NCBI GenBank assembly: GCA_012511485.1
Contig: JAAZFZ010000216.1
Span: forward strand, 1-5,149
DNA from: Clostridiales bacterium
GTDB taxonomy: Bacteria > Bacillota > Clostridia > Oscillospirales > Acutalibacteraceae
Direction of reading: 5' to 3'
Length of the DNA: 5,149 nt
Under the pieces are notes generated by a model. That model was not told the DNA's origin, made no database searches, and saw only the letters and a program-made list of their open reading frames with translations. The translations under genes and the position numbers were made by a program. Of this stretch, positions 1 to 5,149 are shown one piece after another (positions within the stretch are counted from its first letter, which is position 1; each line of letters opens with the position of its first letter).

Positions 1-1
1 G

Positions 2-85
2 AAGGCTGTTTTTTACTGCATAGAGCAGCACTATGAAACAGGCCAGGCACTGCCCGTTGCGGGCGGTCAGGTAATGCTGACATAA
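2..85 (+). CDS. C-terminal end of a probable SDR-family oxidoreductase (partial)
   Basis: The frame starting at base 2 is open from the left edge to a TAA at 83-85 and gives 27 residues. The segment ETGQALPVAGGQVML matches the usual C-terminal pattern of short-chain dehydrogenases/reductases (FabG/KduD-like: Y-x-TGQ-x-L-x-V-x-GG). In that family this loop and strand pack near the cofactor site and dimer interface. Catalytic residues (Ser-Tyr-Lys) and the Rossmann glycine motif would lie upstream, outside the window, so substrate and cofactor cannot be read. It lies 54 bases before the PHP gene on the same strand with no terminator between, so the two are probably co-transcribed. The family call rests on a short tail and is moderately secure; the exact enzyme is unknown. 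Confidence 0.62.
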   Translation, partial: KAVFYCIEQHYETGQALPVAGGQVMLT

Positions 86-125
86 GCAAAAACAGATGCC
101 TTAATACTCGGGCAAATTACTCCTT

Positions 126-133
126 GAAAGGAA
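126..133 (+). promoter_or_regulatory. Ribosome binding site of the PHP gene
   Basis: GAAAGGAA lies 6 bases before the ATG at 140. It supports that start. No convincing promoter is seen in the 54-base gap from 86 to 139, so the gene probably depends on a promoter upstream of the window. Confidence 0.6.
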
Positions 134-139
134 ATAAAA

Positions 140-1324
140 ATGAATGATATCCTCAAGGAGCTCAATGCTCCCAAAGCACAGGTCAGACTTGAGGCGCTTA
201 AACAAATAATTAGGAGCGAAAAAAAAGCACCTGAGGTTTTGCCGCAGTTTTCAAATAATCATATACATACCTTTTATTCTTTTTCACCGTACTCCCCCAC
301 CTCGGCAGTGTATTTTGCCCGTTTAGCCGGCCTTCAAACAGCAGGAATAGTTGACCATGATACAATAGCTGGAGCAGGTGAATTCATTCATGCCGCCGAA
401 ATCGCAGGTATAGACGCAACAATAGGGCTGGAGTGCCGTGTAAGAACTCAGGGAACGGCCCTTGAGGGCAGGCGAATAAACAACCCTGACCAGAAAGGCA
501 TTGCATATATGGCGCTGCACGGTGTCCCGCACACGCAGATTGAGTATCTGCAAAGTGTTTTTGAGCCCTTGAGAGAGAGGCGCAATACCCGCAACAGAAA
601 AATGGTTGACAGAATAAATAAACTTATGAACCCTCTCTCCGTATCGCTTGATTTTGACAGAGATGTTTTGTCAATTTCACAGTTCAAATCAGGCGGCACT
701 GTCACGGAGCGTCACCTGCTCTTTGCGCTGGGTGCGAAAATTGTCGAAACGGCAGGCAGGGGCGGCATTTGCGATTATCTTCAAAAGCGCATGGATATTC
801 CCCTGACTCAAAAGCAGAAATGCCTGCTTGAGGACAAGGATAACCCATATTTTGACTATGATTTGCTGGGTATTCTAAAATCGAGCCTTGTTGAAAGAAT
901 ATATGTTGACGCCAATGAGGAGTGCCTGCACATATCGGAGCTTTCACTCCTTGCAAAGGAAATTGGTGCGCTTTTCTGCTATGCCTATCTAGGCGATATC
1001 GGTCAGAGTATTACGGGTGACAAAAAGCCGCAGAAATTTGAGGATGATTATCTCCCTGTTTTGTTCGATACCCTTGAGGAGCAGGGCATTGACGCAGTGA
1101 CTTATATGCCGTCGAGAAACACTCCCGAGCAGCTTGAAATAATTCAGAGGATGTGCAGGGAAAGAAACATCATGGAGATTTCGGGTGAGGATATAAATTC
1201 GCACCGCCAAAAATTTATATGCCCTCAGCTCGAGCAGACACAGTTCTCACACCTTATCAAGGCAACATGGAAGCTGATAAATCGGGAGAGAGCGGAAACT
1301 CTCAGGCAGGAAGGGCGAACTTGA
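140..1324 (+). CDS. PHP-domain protein, predicted metal-dependent phosphoesterase
   Basis: This is a complete 394-residue soluble protein with no signal peptide or membrane segment. The PHP (polymerase and histidinol phosphatase) fold is a metal-binding barrel that hydrolyses phosphoester bonds. Visible motifs are NHIHT (His41, His43), GIVDHDT (Asp72, His73, Asp74), GLE (Glu98) and, near the C-terminus, SGEDIN (Glu350, Asp351). These fit PHP metal ligands in the expected order. The first 35 or so residues form a charged helical leader. About 250 residues separate the Glu98 motif from the last metal motif, so it is longer than small PHP phosphatases and may carry an inserted helical region (roughly 130-280). 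Start chosen at 140 because a GAAAGGAA Shine-Dalgarno (126-133) precedes it. It is probably in one operon with the upstream SDR gene and ends just before a hairpin terminator. PHP membership is secure; the substrate is unknown. A link to sugar or uronate catabolism, suggested by the SDR neighbour, is inference only. Confidence 0.88.
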   Translation: MNDILKELNAPKAQVRLEALKQIIRSEKKAPEVLPQFSNNHIHTFYSFSPYSPTSAVYFARLAGLQTAGIVDHDTIAGAGEFIHAAEIAGIDATIGLECRVRTQGTALEGRRINNPDQKGIAYMALHGVPHTQIEYLQSVFEPLRERRNTRNRKMVDRINKLMNPLSVSLDFDRDVLSISQFKSGGTVTERHLLFALGAKIVETAGRGGICDYLQKRMDIPLTQKQKCLLEDKDNPYFDYDLLGILKSSLVERIYVDANEECLHISELSLLAKEIGALFCYAYLGDIGQSITGDKKPQKFEDDYLPVLFDTLEEQGIDAVTYMPSRNTPEQLEIIQRMCRERNIMEISGEDINSHRQKFICPQLEQTQFSHLIKATWKLINRERAETLRQEGRT

Positions 1325-1346
1325 TTTGCCTGTTATAAAATAATAA

Positions 1347-1382
1347 GGGGATTGCATGAGCAATCCCTCAAATTTATTTTTT
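1347..1382. terminator. Rho-independent terminator, probably bidirectional
   Basis: GGGGATTGC (1347-1355) pairs with GCAATCCCT (1360-1368) around an ATGA loop. That is eight Watson-Crick pairs plus one G-T wobble. On the + strand it is followed by a T-rich run (1373-1382, one A inside), which suits termination of the PHP operon. Read on the - strand, the same hairpin is followed by CTTATTATTTTATAA, a weaker U-rich tract that could terminate the converging spoVA operon. The + strand function is well supported; the - strand function is likely but weaker. Confidence 0.82.
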
Positions 1383-1523
1383 ACACTCCCTGACCTGCTT
1401 GAATACACCGCAGACCACTGTGAAAATTAAAAAGGCAAACACAAGCTTTATTAATAAATCAAGCATTTTTAATGCCTTGCAGCTGCAATTAATCAATCTG
1501 AGTGTTTTTATAGTTTCGTTCAT
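1374..1523 (-). CDS. Small single-pass membrane protein following spoVAD (hypothetical)
   Basis: A 49-codon ORF lies 37 bases after the spoVAD stop. The ATG at 1523 is preceded by GGGGTGA (1534-1528), the same core Shine-Dalgarno as spoVAD, which favours this start. The predicted peptide has a polar N-terminus with two cysteines (Cys13, Cys15), one hydrophobic segment (about residues 21-41) and a basic tail ending CKK, so it is probably a single-pass membrane peptide. Its stop codon lies just before the terminator hairpin, as expected for the last gene of the operon. I do not recognise the family. It is much too short for SpoVAE (about 115 residues, several membrane segments) and lacks the SpoVAC/AE glycine-rich motif. 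An upstream in-frame TTG at 1541, preceded by GGAG, is another possible start. A spore-membrane role is inferred from position only, and a non-coding 3' region cannot be excluded. Confidence 0.5.
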   Translation of the reverse strand: MNETIKTLRLINCSCKALKMLDLLIKLVFAFLIFTVVCGVFKQVRECKK

Positions 1524-1559
1524 TTTATCACCCCGATACAAGTAAAACTCCGTGAGCAA

Positions 1560-1583
1560 TTCAGGGTATGCTGTCGCCCTGAA
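1560..1583 (-). other. Inverted repeat over the spoVAD stop codon
   Basis: TTCAGGG (1560-1566) and CCCTGAA (1577-1583) are perfect 7-base arms around a 10-base loop. The stop codon of spoVAD (1563-1561) lies in one arm. There is no T-run after it in the - direction, so it is not a classic terminator. It could act as an RNA-stability or processing element between spoVAD and the small downstream ORF, or be chance. Confidence 0.35.
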
Positions 1584-2541
1584 GAGGAGTTATCGCTGAA
1601 AGCAGGGCGCCCGTTCCGACAAAGAAAACCTTTTTAATTTCCCCCGCTTTAAGCCTTCTCATTATATAGGAGCAAACAATGCTCGCACTGCAGCCGCAGC
1701 CCGAACCGCCGGAATTGATATCCGAATTGTTCAAGTCATAGAGCATCAATCCACAGTCCGCATGAACGGAGCTTATATCGGTGTTTTCCTGCCTCTGCAA
1801 AAGCTCAATAAGGAGCCTTGAGCCTACATCGCCGAGGTCGCCTGTGAGAATCATGTCATAGTCCTCCGGCTTTGTATTGGTATCCCTAAGAAAATCAATA
1901 ATTGTCTGGCAAGCTGCCGGAGCCATTGCGGCACCCATATTGTTAGAGTCCTTGACATTTACATCCTTGATTATGCCTATAATAACGGATTGAATTTTCA
2001 CTCCGCTGCCCGAGGATTTAACTACAGCGGCACCCGCCGCAGTTGCTGTTCTCTGTGCGTAGGGCGGGCTTTGGTTGCCGTATTCAAGCGGCATTCTGAA
2101 CTGCTTTTCAGCTGAGCAGAAATGAGAGGAGGTTGCTGCAACCACAGTCTGTGCTATGCCCGTCTCCGCCGCCAGTGCTGCAAAGGCTAACCCGAGAGCC
2201 ATAGTTGAACATGCTCCGTAAAGCCCGACACAGGGCATCTCCATTTCCTTTATGCCAAAGGCTGTACCCACGCACTGGTTGAGAAGGTCGCCGCCGAAAA
2301 ACAGGTCAACATCCGAGGAGGAAACATCGGCACTTGCCAATGCCCTTGTTACGGCGTCACGGTGCATTGCGCTCTCCGCCTTCTCCCAGGTTTGCTCCCC
2401 TATTGTGGTGTCATCATATATTTTATCAAATTCCCCGCCTAGAGGCCCTTCGCCCTCCTTTTTGCCCACTACCGAAGCACTGCCGGCAATGACCGGCGCA
2501 TTCACAAATTCAAGCGTATATCTGCCCTTCCGAATTGGCAT
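1561..2541 (-). CDS. spoVAD: Stage V sporulation protein AD (SpoVAD)
   Basis: A 326-residue protein, close to the roughly 338 of the Bacillus subtilis protein. SpoVAD is a thiolase-fold, membrane-associated subunit of the spore SpoVA channel. It binds dipicolinic acid and is needed for its uptake into the forespore. Visible signatures are the start region (MPIRKGRYTLEF), the thiolase-like YGACST turn (residues 108-113, Cys111), TGDLGDVGS (233-241) and the glycine/cysteine-rich GGSGCGCSAS (278-287). There is no membrane segment, as expected for a peripheral subunit. Start chosen at 2541 rather than the in-frame ATG at 2565, because AGGGGTGA (2553-2546) sits just before it and the homologous N-terminus begins there. 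That Shine-Dalgarno overlaps the spoVAC stop codon, so the two genes are probably translationally coupled. The identification is very secure. Confidence 0.96.
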   Translation of the reverse strand: MPIRKGRYTLEFVNAPVIAGSASVVGKKEGEGPLGGEFDKIYDDTTIGEQTWEKAESAMHRDAVTRALASADVSSSDVDLFFGGDLLNQCVGTAFGIKEMEMPCVGLYGACSTMALGLAFAALAAETGIAQTVVAATSSHFCSAEKQFRMPLEYGNQSPPYAQRTATAAGAAVVKSSGSGVKIQSVIIGIIKDVNVKDSNNMGAAMAPAACQTIIDFLRDTNTKPEDYDMILTGDLGDVGSRLLIELLQRQENTDISSVHADCGLMLYDLNNSDINSGGSGCGCSASIVCSYIMRRLKAGEIKKVFFVGTGALLSAITPLQGDSIP

Positions 2542-2551
2542 GCTTTCACCC

Positions 2552-2992
2552 CTATCTGCTTGCAATATAATAGATTATGCCGTAGATAATAGCTGTTGCG
2601 CTTCCGTAAACAATGACGGGACCGGCAATTTTAAACATATTTGCTCCTGTGCCGAGAATTCTGCCCTCGCTCTGAAACTCCATTGCAGGTGATACGATTG
2701 AGTTTGCAAATCCCGTTATCGGCACAATCGTACCCGCTCCCGCATGGCGTGCAATTTTATCAAAGACGCCTATTGCCGTGAGAATTGCAGTAATAACGAT
2801 AAGAATTATCGGTACAAGTGCATCGACCTTTATTTTGCTTATGTCAAGAGCCTTAAAAATCTGTGCCAGCCCCTCACCAAAGGCGCAAATCAATCCGCCT
2901 ACCAGAAAAGCCTTGATAAAGTTTTTGATTTTAGGTGATGGCGGGGATGCCTTTTTTACCATTTCATTGTATTGATTGCCTGTGATTGACAT
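2552..2992 (-). CDS. spoVAC: Stage V sporulation protein AC (SpoVAC)
   Basis: A 146-residue integral membrane protein of the usual family length (about 150). SpoVAC is a core membrane subunit of the SpoVA dipicolinic-acid channel in the spore inner membrane; in Bacillus it has been described as mechanosensitive. Sequence features are a polar N-terminus, a first hydrophobic segment at about 26-46, a second at about 57-77, the conserved GAGTIVPITGFANSIVSP stretch at 85-102, and a C-terminal segment at about 118-143. The start at 2992 has a strong GGAGGT site (3004-2999) six bases upstream. It is the first gene of the spoVAC-spoVAD unit, divergent from the ABC ATPase gene. Expression in the forespore (sigma-G) is expected from the family, but no clear sigma-G promoter is visible. 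Identification is very secure. Confidence 0.95.
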   Translation of the reverse strand: MSITGNQYNEMVKKASPPSPKIKNFIKAFLVGGLICAFGEGLAQIFKALDISKIKVDALVPIILIVITAILTAIGVFDKIARHAGAGTIVPITGFANSIVSPAMEFQSEGRILGTGANMFKIAGPVIVYGSATAIIYGIIYYIASR

Positions 2993-2998
2993 TAAAAG

Positions 2999-3004
2999 AC
3001 CTCC
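2999..3004 (-). promoter_or_regulatory. Strong ribosome binding site of spoVAC
   Basis: GGAGGT on the - strand, six bases before the ATG at 2992. It is the best Shine-Dalgarno match in the window and fixes the spoVAC start. Confidence 0.8.
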
Positions 3005-3014
3005 GTTTCATTGA

Positions 3015-3043
3015 TATTTTATCCACTTAATTGTGCTATATAC
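3015..3043 (-). promoter_or_regulatory. Weak candidate forespore (sigma-F/G-like) promoter for spoVAC
   Basis: On the - strand, GTATA (3043-3039) resembles the -35 of sigma-F/G promoters and GGATAAAATA (3024-3015) partly resembles a sigma-F -10. The spacer is 14 bases, shorter than the usual 16-18, and the -10 lacks the sigma-G CATnnTA pattern. A transcript starting here would have only a few bases before the GGAGGT site. This is the best candidate I found, not a confident call. Confidence 0.2.
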
Positions 3044-3077
3044 TTTTGTAGCTTTCATAAAATTAACATTTGAACAC

Positions 3078-3106
3078 TTGACTTTATAGAATTTGTTGCG
3101 TAATAT
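3078..3106 (+). promoter_or_regulatory. Sigma-A type promoter of the ABC ATPase-MocR operon
   Basis: TTGACT (3078-3083) and TAATAT (3101-3106) are separated by exactly 17 bases, each differing from the vegetative consensus by one base. The predicted start near 3113 gives a leader of about 25 bases before the ATG at 3138. It points to vegetative expression of the two genes, unlike the spore-specific genes on the other side. Confidence 0.75.
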
Positions 3107-3117
3107 TTTTAGTATTA
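3101..3117. promoter_or_regulatory. Possible operator palindrome overlapping the -10 region
   Basis: TAATATT (3101-3107) and AGTATTA (3111-3117) form an inverted repeat with one mismatch around TTT. It covers the -10 box and the expected transcription start, where a bound repressor would block RNA polymerase. The MocR regulator in the same operon is the obvious candidate binder. AT-rich palindromes of this size can occur by chance, so this remains a suggestion. Confidence 0.3.
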
Positions 3118-3137
3118 ATTGACAGAATGGTGATTAT

Positions 3138-3824
3138 ATGCCTCATCTTATTGAAATTGAAAGAATGTACAAGATTTATAACCCCGGCGAAAACGAGGTT
3201 CGTGCCCTTGACGGCATCTCCCTTGTTATCGACAGGGGCGAGTTTGTTGCAATAGTCGGGCAATCCGGCTCAGGCAAATCGACTCTCATGAATATGCTCG
3301 GGCTGCTTGATATCTGCACAAGCGGCAAATACCTGCTCGATGGGATTGATGTGCTTTTCATGACAGACGACGAGCTCTCAGAAATCAGGAATAAGCAAAT
3401 CGGCTTTATTTTTCAAGGCTTTAACCTTATCCCCAGCCTTACCGCTCAGGGCAATGTTGAGCTGCCGCTGATTTACAGAGGCATGAGGGCGGAGGAAAGG
3501 CATGAGCTTTCGCTAAGCGCTCTTGCCCGTGTGGGGCTTGAAAAACGAATTCATCATCTGCCCTCCCAAATGTCAGGCGGTCAGCAGCAAAGGGCAGCAA
3601 TTGCAAGAGCCGTCGCCGCGCGCCCGCCGATAATCCTTGCAGACGAGCCGACGGGTAACCTGGACTCAAGCTCCGGCAGGGAGGTTATGAATATCCTGCA
3701 TGAGCTTCACAAGGAGGGCCGAACGGTAATACTTATCACTCACGACAATGATATTGCAAAGGAAGCTCAGCGGATTATAAGAATGCATGACGGTAAAATC
3801 AGTGAGGACTATAAGAATGAATGA
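3138..3824 (+). CDS. ABC transporter ATP-binding protein, MacB/LolD type
   Basis: A complete 228-residue nucleotide-binding subunit, the usual length for the MacB/LolD/FtsE-like class. It would hydrolyse ATP at the cytoplasmic face of the membrane together with a separate FtsX/MacB-like permease. All core motifs are intact: Walker A GQSGSGKST (41-49), Q-loop FQGFNL with Gln93, signature MSGGQ (145-149), Walker B IILADEP (165-171, Glu170), D-loop Asp176 and H-loop His202. The text after the Q-loop (LIPSLTAQGNVELPLIYRG) is typical of this class. The start at 3138 has only a short GGTGA site (3129-3133), four bases away, so translation may be modest. The gene is first behind a sigma-A promoter and overlaps the MocR gene by 8 bases. 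No permease lies in the window; it may be beyond the right edge or elsewhere. Family certain; substrate unknown (peptide, antibiotic or lipid export are typical of the class). Confidence 0.93.
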   Translation: MPHLIEIERMYKIYNPGENEVRALDGISLVIDRGEFVAIVGQSGSGKSTLMNMLGLLDICTSGKYLLDGIDVLFMTDDELSEIRNKQIGFIFQGFNLIPSLTAQGNVELPLIYRGMRAEERHELSLSALARVGLEKRIHHLPSQMSGGQQQRAAIARAVAARPPIILADEPTGNLDSSSGREVMNILHELHKEGRTVILITHDNDIAKEAQRIIRMHDGKISEDYKNE

Positions 3825-5149
3825 AGGCGGAGAGCCGCTTTATATCAGGGTTTACGAAAAATACAAGGGTCTGATTGTTTCGGGCAAGCTTGCCGCCGGC
3901 ACAAAGCTGCCCTCAATCCGTATGGCATGCGCCGAGCTTGGAGTGAGCAAGACAACTGTTGAGGCGGCATATCTTCAGCTTGAGGCAGAGGGATATATAA
4001 AATCGAAGCCTCAGAGCGGTTTTTATGTTACAAAGATAGATTACAGTGATATTGGCAGCAAAAAAACCCCCGTTGCGGCTGAAAAAACCCCGAGCAGGAA
4101 AATTGTATATGATTTCATATCCGCCTCCGTTGACGCTGAAAGCTTTGATTTTAACCTTTGGCGCCGATATGTCAGAAGTGCATTAAAATCCGGCAACCGC
4201 CTGCTTTCATACGGTGAGCCGCAGGGGGAGCCTGATTTGCGCGCCGCTCTTTGTGACTATGCAAACTCAAGAAGGGGCGTTATCTGTTCGCCTGCCCAGA
4301 TTGTTGTCGGTGCAGGGATACAAAGCCTGCTCCAGATACTTTGCTCAATCGACAAAAAATGCGGGAAAGTTTTGTTTTCGGGCAAGCCTTTTTTGCAGGG
4401 AGCGGCCGTTTTCAATGCCTTTGGCAGAGAAACACAGCCGATTGATTACAAGGATATTGGATTGTTTGCCTTAGGGGATGTTGATTATGTTTATACAAAT
4501 CCCTCCCACATAAACCCTTGGGGAGATATCCTGCCTGTTCCGGAGAGATTGGAGCTTCTCCGGCTCGCCAGAGAGCGGGGATTTATTATAATTGAGGATG
4601 ATTATAACAGTGAGTTTCAGTATATCAACCGCCCTGTACAGTCCCTGCAGGGGCTCGACAGCGGTGAAAATGTCCTCTATATCGGCACATTCTCAAAGCT
4701 TCTGCTGCCCTCACTGAGGATTGCTTTTATGGTTATGCCCGATTCCCTTCTCAAGGAATATCAAAAAGACGGCCTGATTTTTAACCAGACCGCCTCAAAA
4801 GCAGAGCAAATCGCACTGAGCCAATACCTACGTGACGGCAACCTTTCACGCCAGATAAAAAAGGCAAGAAAGCTCTATGCTGCAAAGTGCAGAGCTATGT
4901 GCGAAAGAATCAATGAACACGGAAAAGGTGCTGTTAATGCCGTAATGGGAACATCCGGCATACTTTTCAGAGTTGAGGTTAACGGCAATGCATCAGGCAG
5001 AGAGCTGGCTCAAGCGGCTCTACAAAAGGGTATTGCCGTGCGCGCGCTCGATGAAAAGGACGGAAAAGCTCAACTGCTGTTATCGTGCTCGAGTATTTCT
5101 TCGGATTCAATTGAGCGGGCGGCTAAGAGGTTAACGGAGGTTCTTTTGC
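3817..5149 (+). CDS. MocR-family transcriptional regulator (GntR helix-turn-helix fused to aminotransferase domain), partial at right edge
   Basis: The frame is open for 444 codons from 3817 to the window end. It starts with a GntR-type winged helix (residues about 8-71, including KLPSIRMACAELGVSKTTV), then a linker, then a fold-type I aminotransferase-like domain from about 100. Landmarks are YGEPQGEPDLR (132-142), NPSHINPWG (228-236), EDDYNSEF (260-267) and GTFSKLLLPSLR (290-301). Lys294 is the expected pyridoxal-phosphate lysine, with Asp261, Tyr263 and Arg301 as cofactor contacts. Such proteins sense PLP adducts and control transcription. The final helix (IERAAKRLTEVLL) aligns with the usual family end, so few codons are missing. 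Start chosen because TGAGGA (3803-3808) lies 8 bases before it; it overlaps the ATPase stop by 8 bases, implying coupling. The arginine usual in the C-terminal LRLGF-like strand appears to be replaced (QLLLSCS, 419-425). Effector and targets are unknown; autoregulation of the operon is plausible. Confidence 0.9.
   Translation, partial: MNEGGEPLYIRVYEKYKGLIVSGKLAAGTKLPSIRMACAELGVSKTTVEAAYLQLEAEGYIKSKPQSGFYVTKIDYSDIGSKKTPVAAEKTPSRKIVYDFISASVDAESFDFNLWRRYVRSALKSGNRLLSYGEPQGEPDLRAALCDYANSRRGVICSPAQIVVGAGIQSLLQILCSIDKKCGKVLFSGKPFLQGAAVFNAFGRETQPIDYKDIGLFALGDVDYVYTNPSHINPWGDILPVPERLELLRLARERGFIIIEDDYNSEFQYINRPVQSLQGLDSGENVLYIGTFSKLLLPSLRIAFMVMPDSLLKEYQKDGLIFNQTASKAEQIALSQYLRDGNLSRQIKKARKLYAAKCRAMCERINEHGKGAVNAVMGTSGILFRVEVNGNASGRELAQAALQKGIAVRALDEKDGKAQLLLSCSSISSDSIERAAKRLTEVLL

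Noticed and set aside
323..1210. Several - strand ORFs of 73-85 codons opposite the PHP gene
   Set aside because: They are antisense to a gene with clear PHP motifs and show no recognisable domains or ribosome sites.
1524..1559. Upstream ATG at 1559 for the small membrane ORF
   Set aside because: It lies immediately after the spoVAD stop without a convincing ribosome site of its own, while the ATG at 1523 has GGGGTGA at good spacing.
2542..2565. Upstream in-frame start for SpoVAD adding eight residues
   Set aside because: It would start within the spoVAC coding region, and the downstream ATG at 2541 has a strong AGGGGTGA site and matches the family N-terminus.
2252..2692. A 146-codon ORF on the + strand opposite spoVAD and spoVAC
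   Set aside because: It lies entirely antisense to two clearly identified sporulation genes, has no family motifs and no good ribosome site.
2744..2975. Two short + strand ORFs opposite spoVAC
   Set aside because: They mirror the spoVAC coding sequence and have no independent support.
3005..3137. Possible riboswitch or small RNA in the spoVAC-ATPase intergenic region
   Set aside because: The region is short and AT-rich; beyond the + strand promoter, the palindrome and a weak - strand promoter candidate I see no stable stem-loop or known riboswitch core.
3439..3669. A 76-codon - strand ORF opposite the ABC ATPase gene
   Set aside because: It lies antisense to the signature and Walker B coding region of an intact ATPase and has no motifs.
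4214..4474. An 86-codon + strand ORF inside the MocR gene in another frame
   Set aside because: The overlapping MocR frame carries continuous family motifs across this stretch; the alternative frame shows none.

Overview
The window most likely comes from an endospore-forming, anaerobic Firmicute (class Clostridia). The evidence is a spoVAC-spoVAD pair, purine-rich Shine-Dalgarno sites (GGAGGT, GGGGTGA), a compact layout, and a good sigma-A type promoter. No species can be named from the sequence alone. I see no tRNA, rRNA, CRISPR array, insertion sequence or phage gene.

Left part (1-1382, + strand): the last 27 codons of a probable short-chain dehydrogenase/reductase (SDR) are followed 54 bases later by a complete 394-residue PHP-domain protein, a predicted metal-dependent phosphoesterase. 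The two look like one operon. It ends at a hairpin terminator at 1347-1382.

Middle part (1374-3004, - strand): spoVAC and spoVAD encode parts of the SpoVA channel, which moves dipicolinic acid into the developing spore and out again at germination. They are followed by a 49-codon ORF for a one-pass membrane peptide, in the place where spoVAE often lies. This operon converges on the PHP gene, and the same hairpin probably terminates both directions.

Right part (3078-5149, + strand): a 145-base intergenic region separates spoVAC from a divergent two-gene unit. A TTGACT-17-TAATAT promoter leads into a MacB/LolD-type ABC ATPase gene. That gene overlaps by 8 bases a MocR-family regulator (winged helix fused to an aminotransferase-like domain), which runs off the right edge with only a few codons probably missing. 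No permease for the ATPase lies in the window. The regulator may control its own operon, possibly through an imperfect palindrome over the -10 region.

Most of the window is recognisable family content. The points most worth a second look are the small ORF after spoVAD, the ATPase-MocR coupling without a permease, the apparent loss of the ligand-carboxylate arginine in the MocR protein, and the SDR-PHP pairing.
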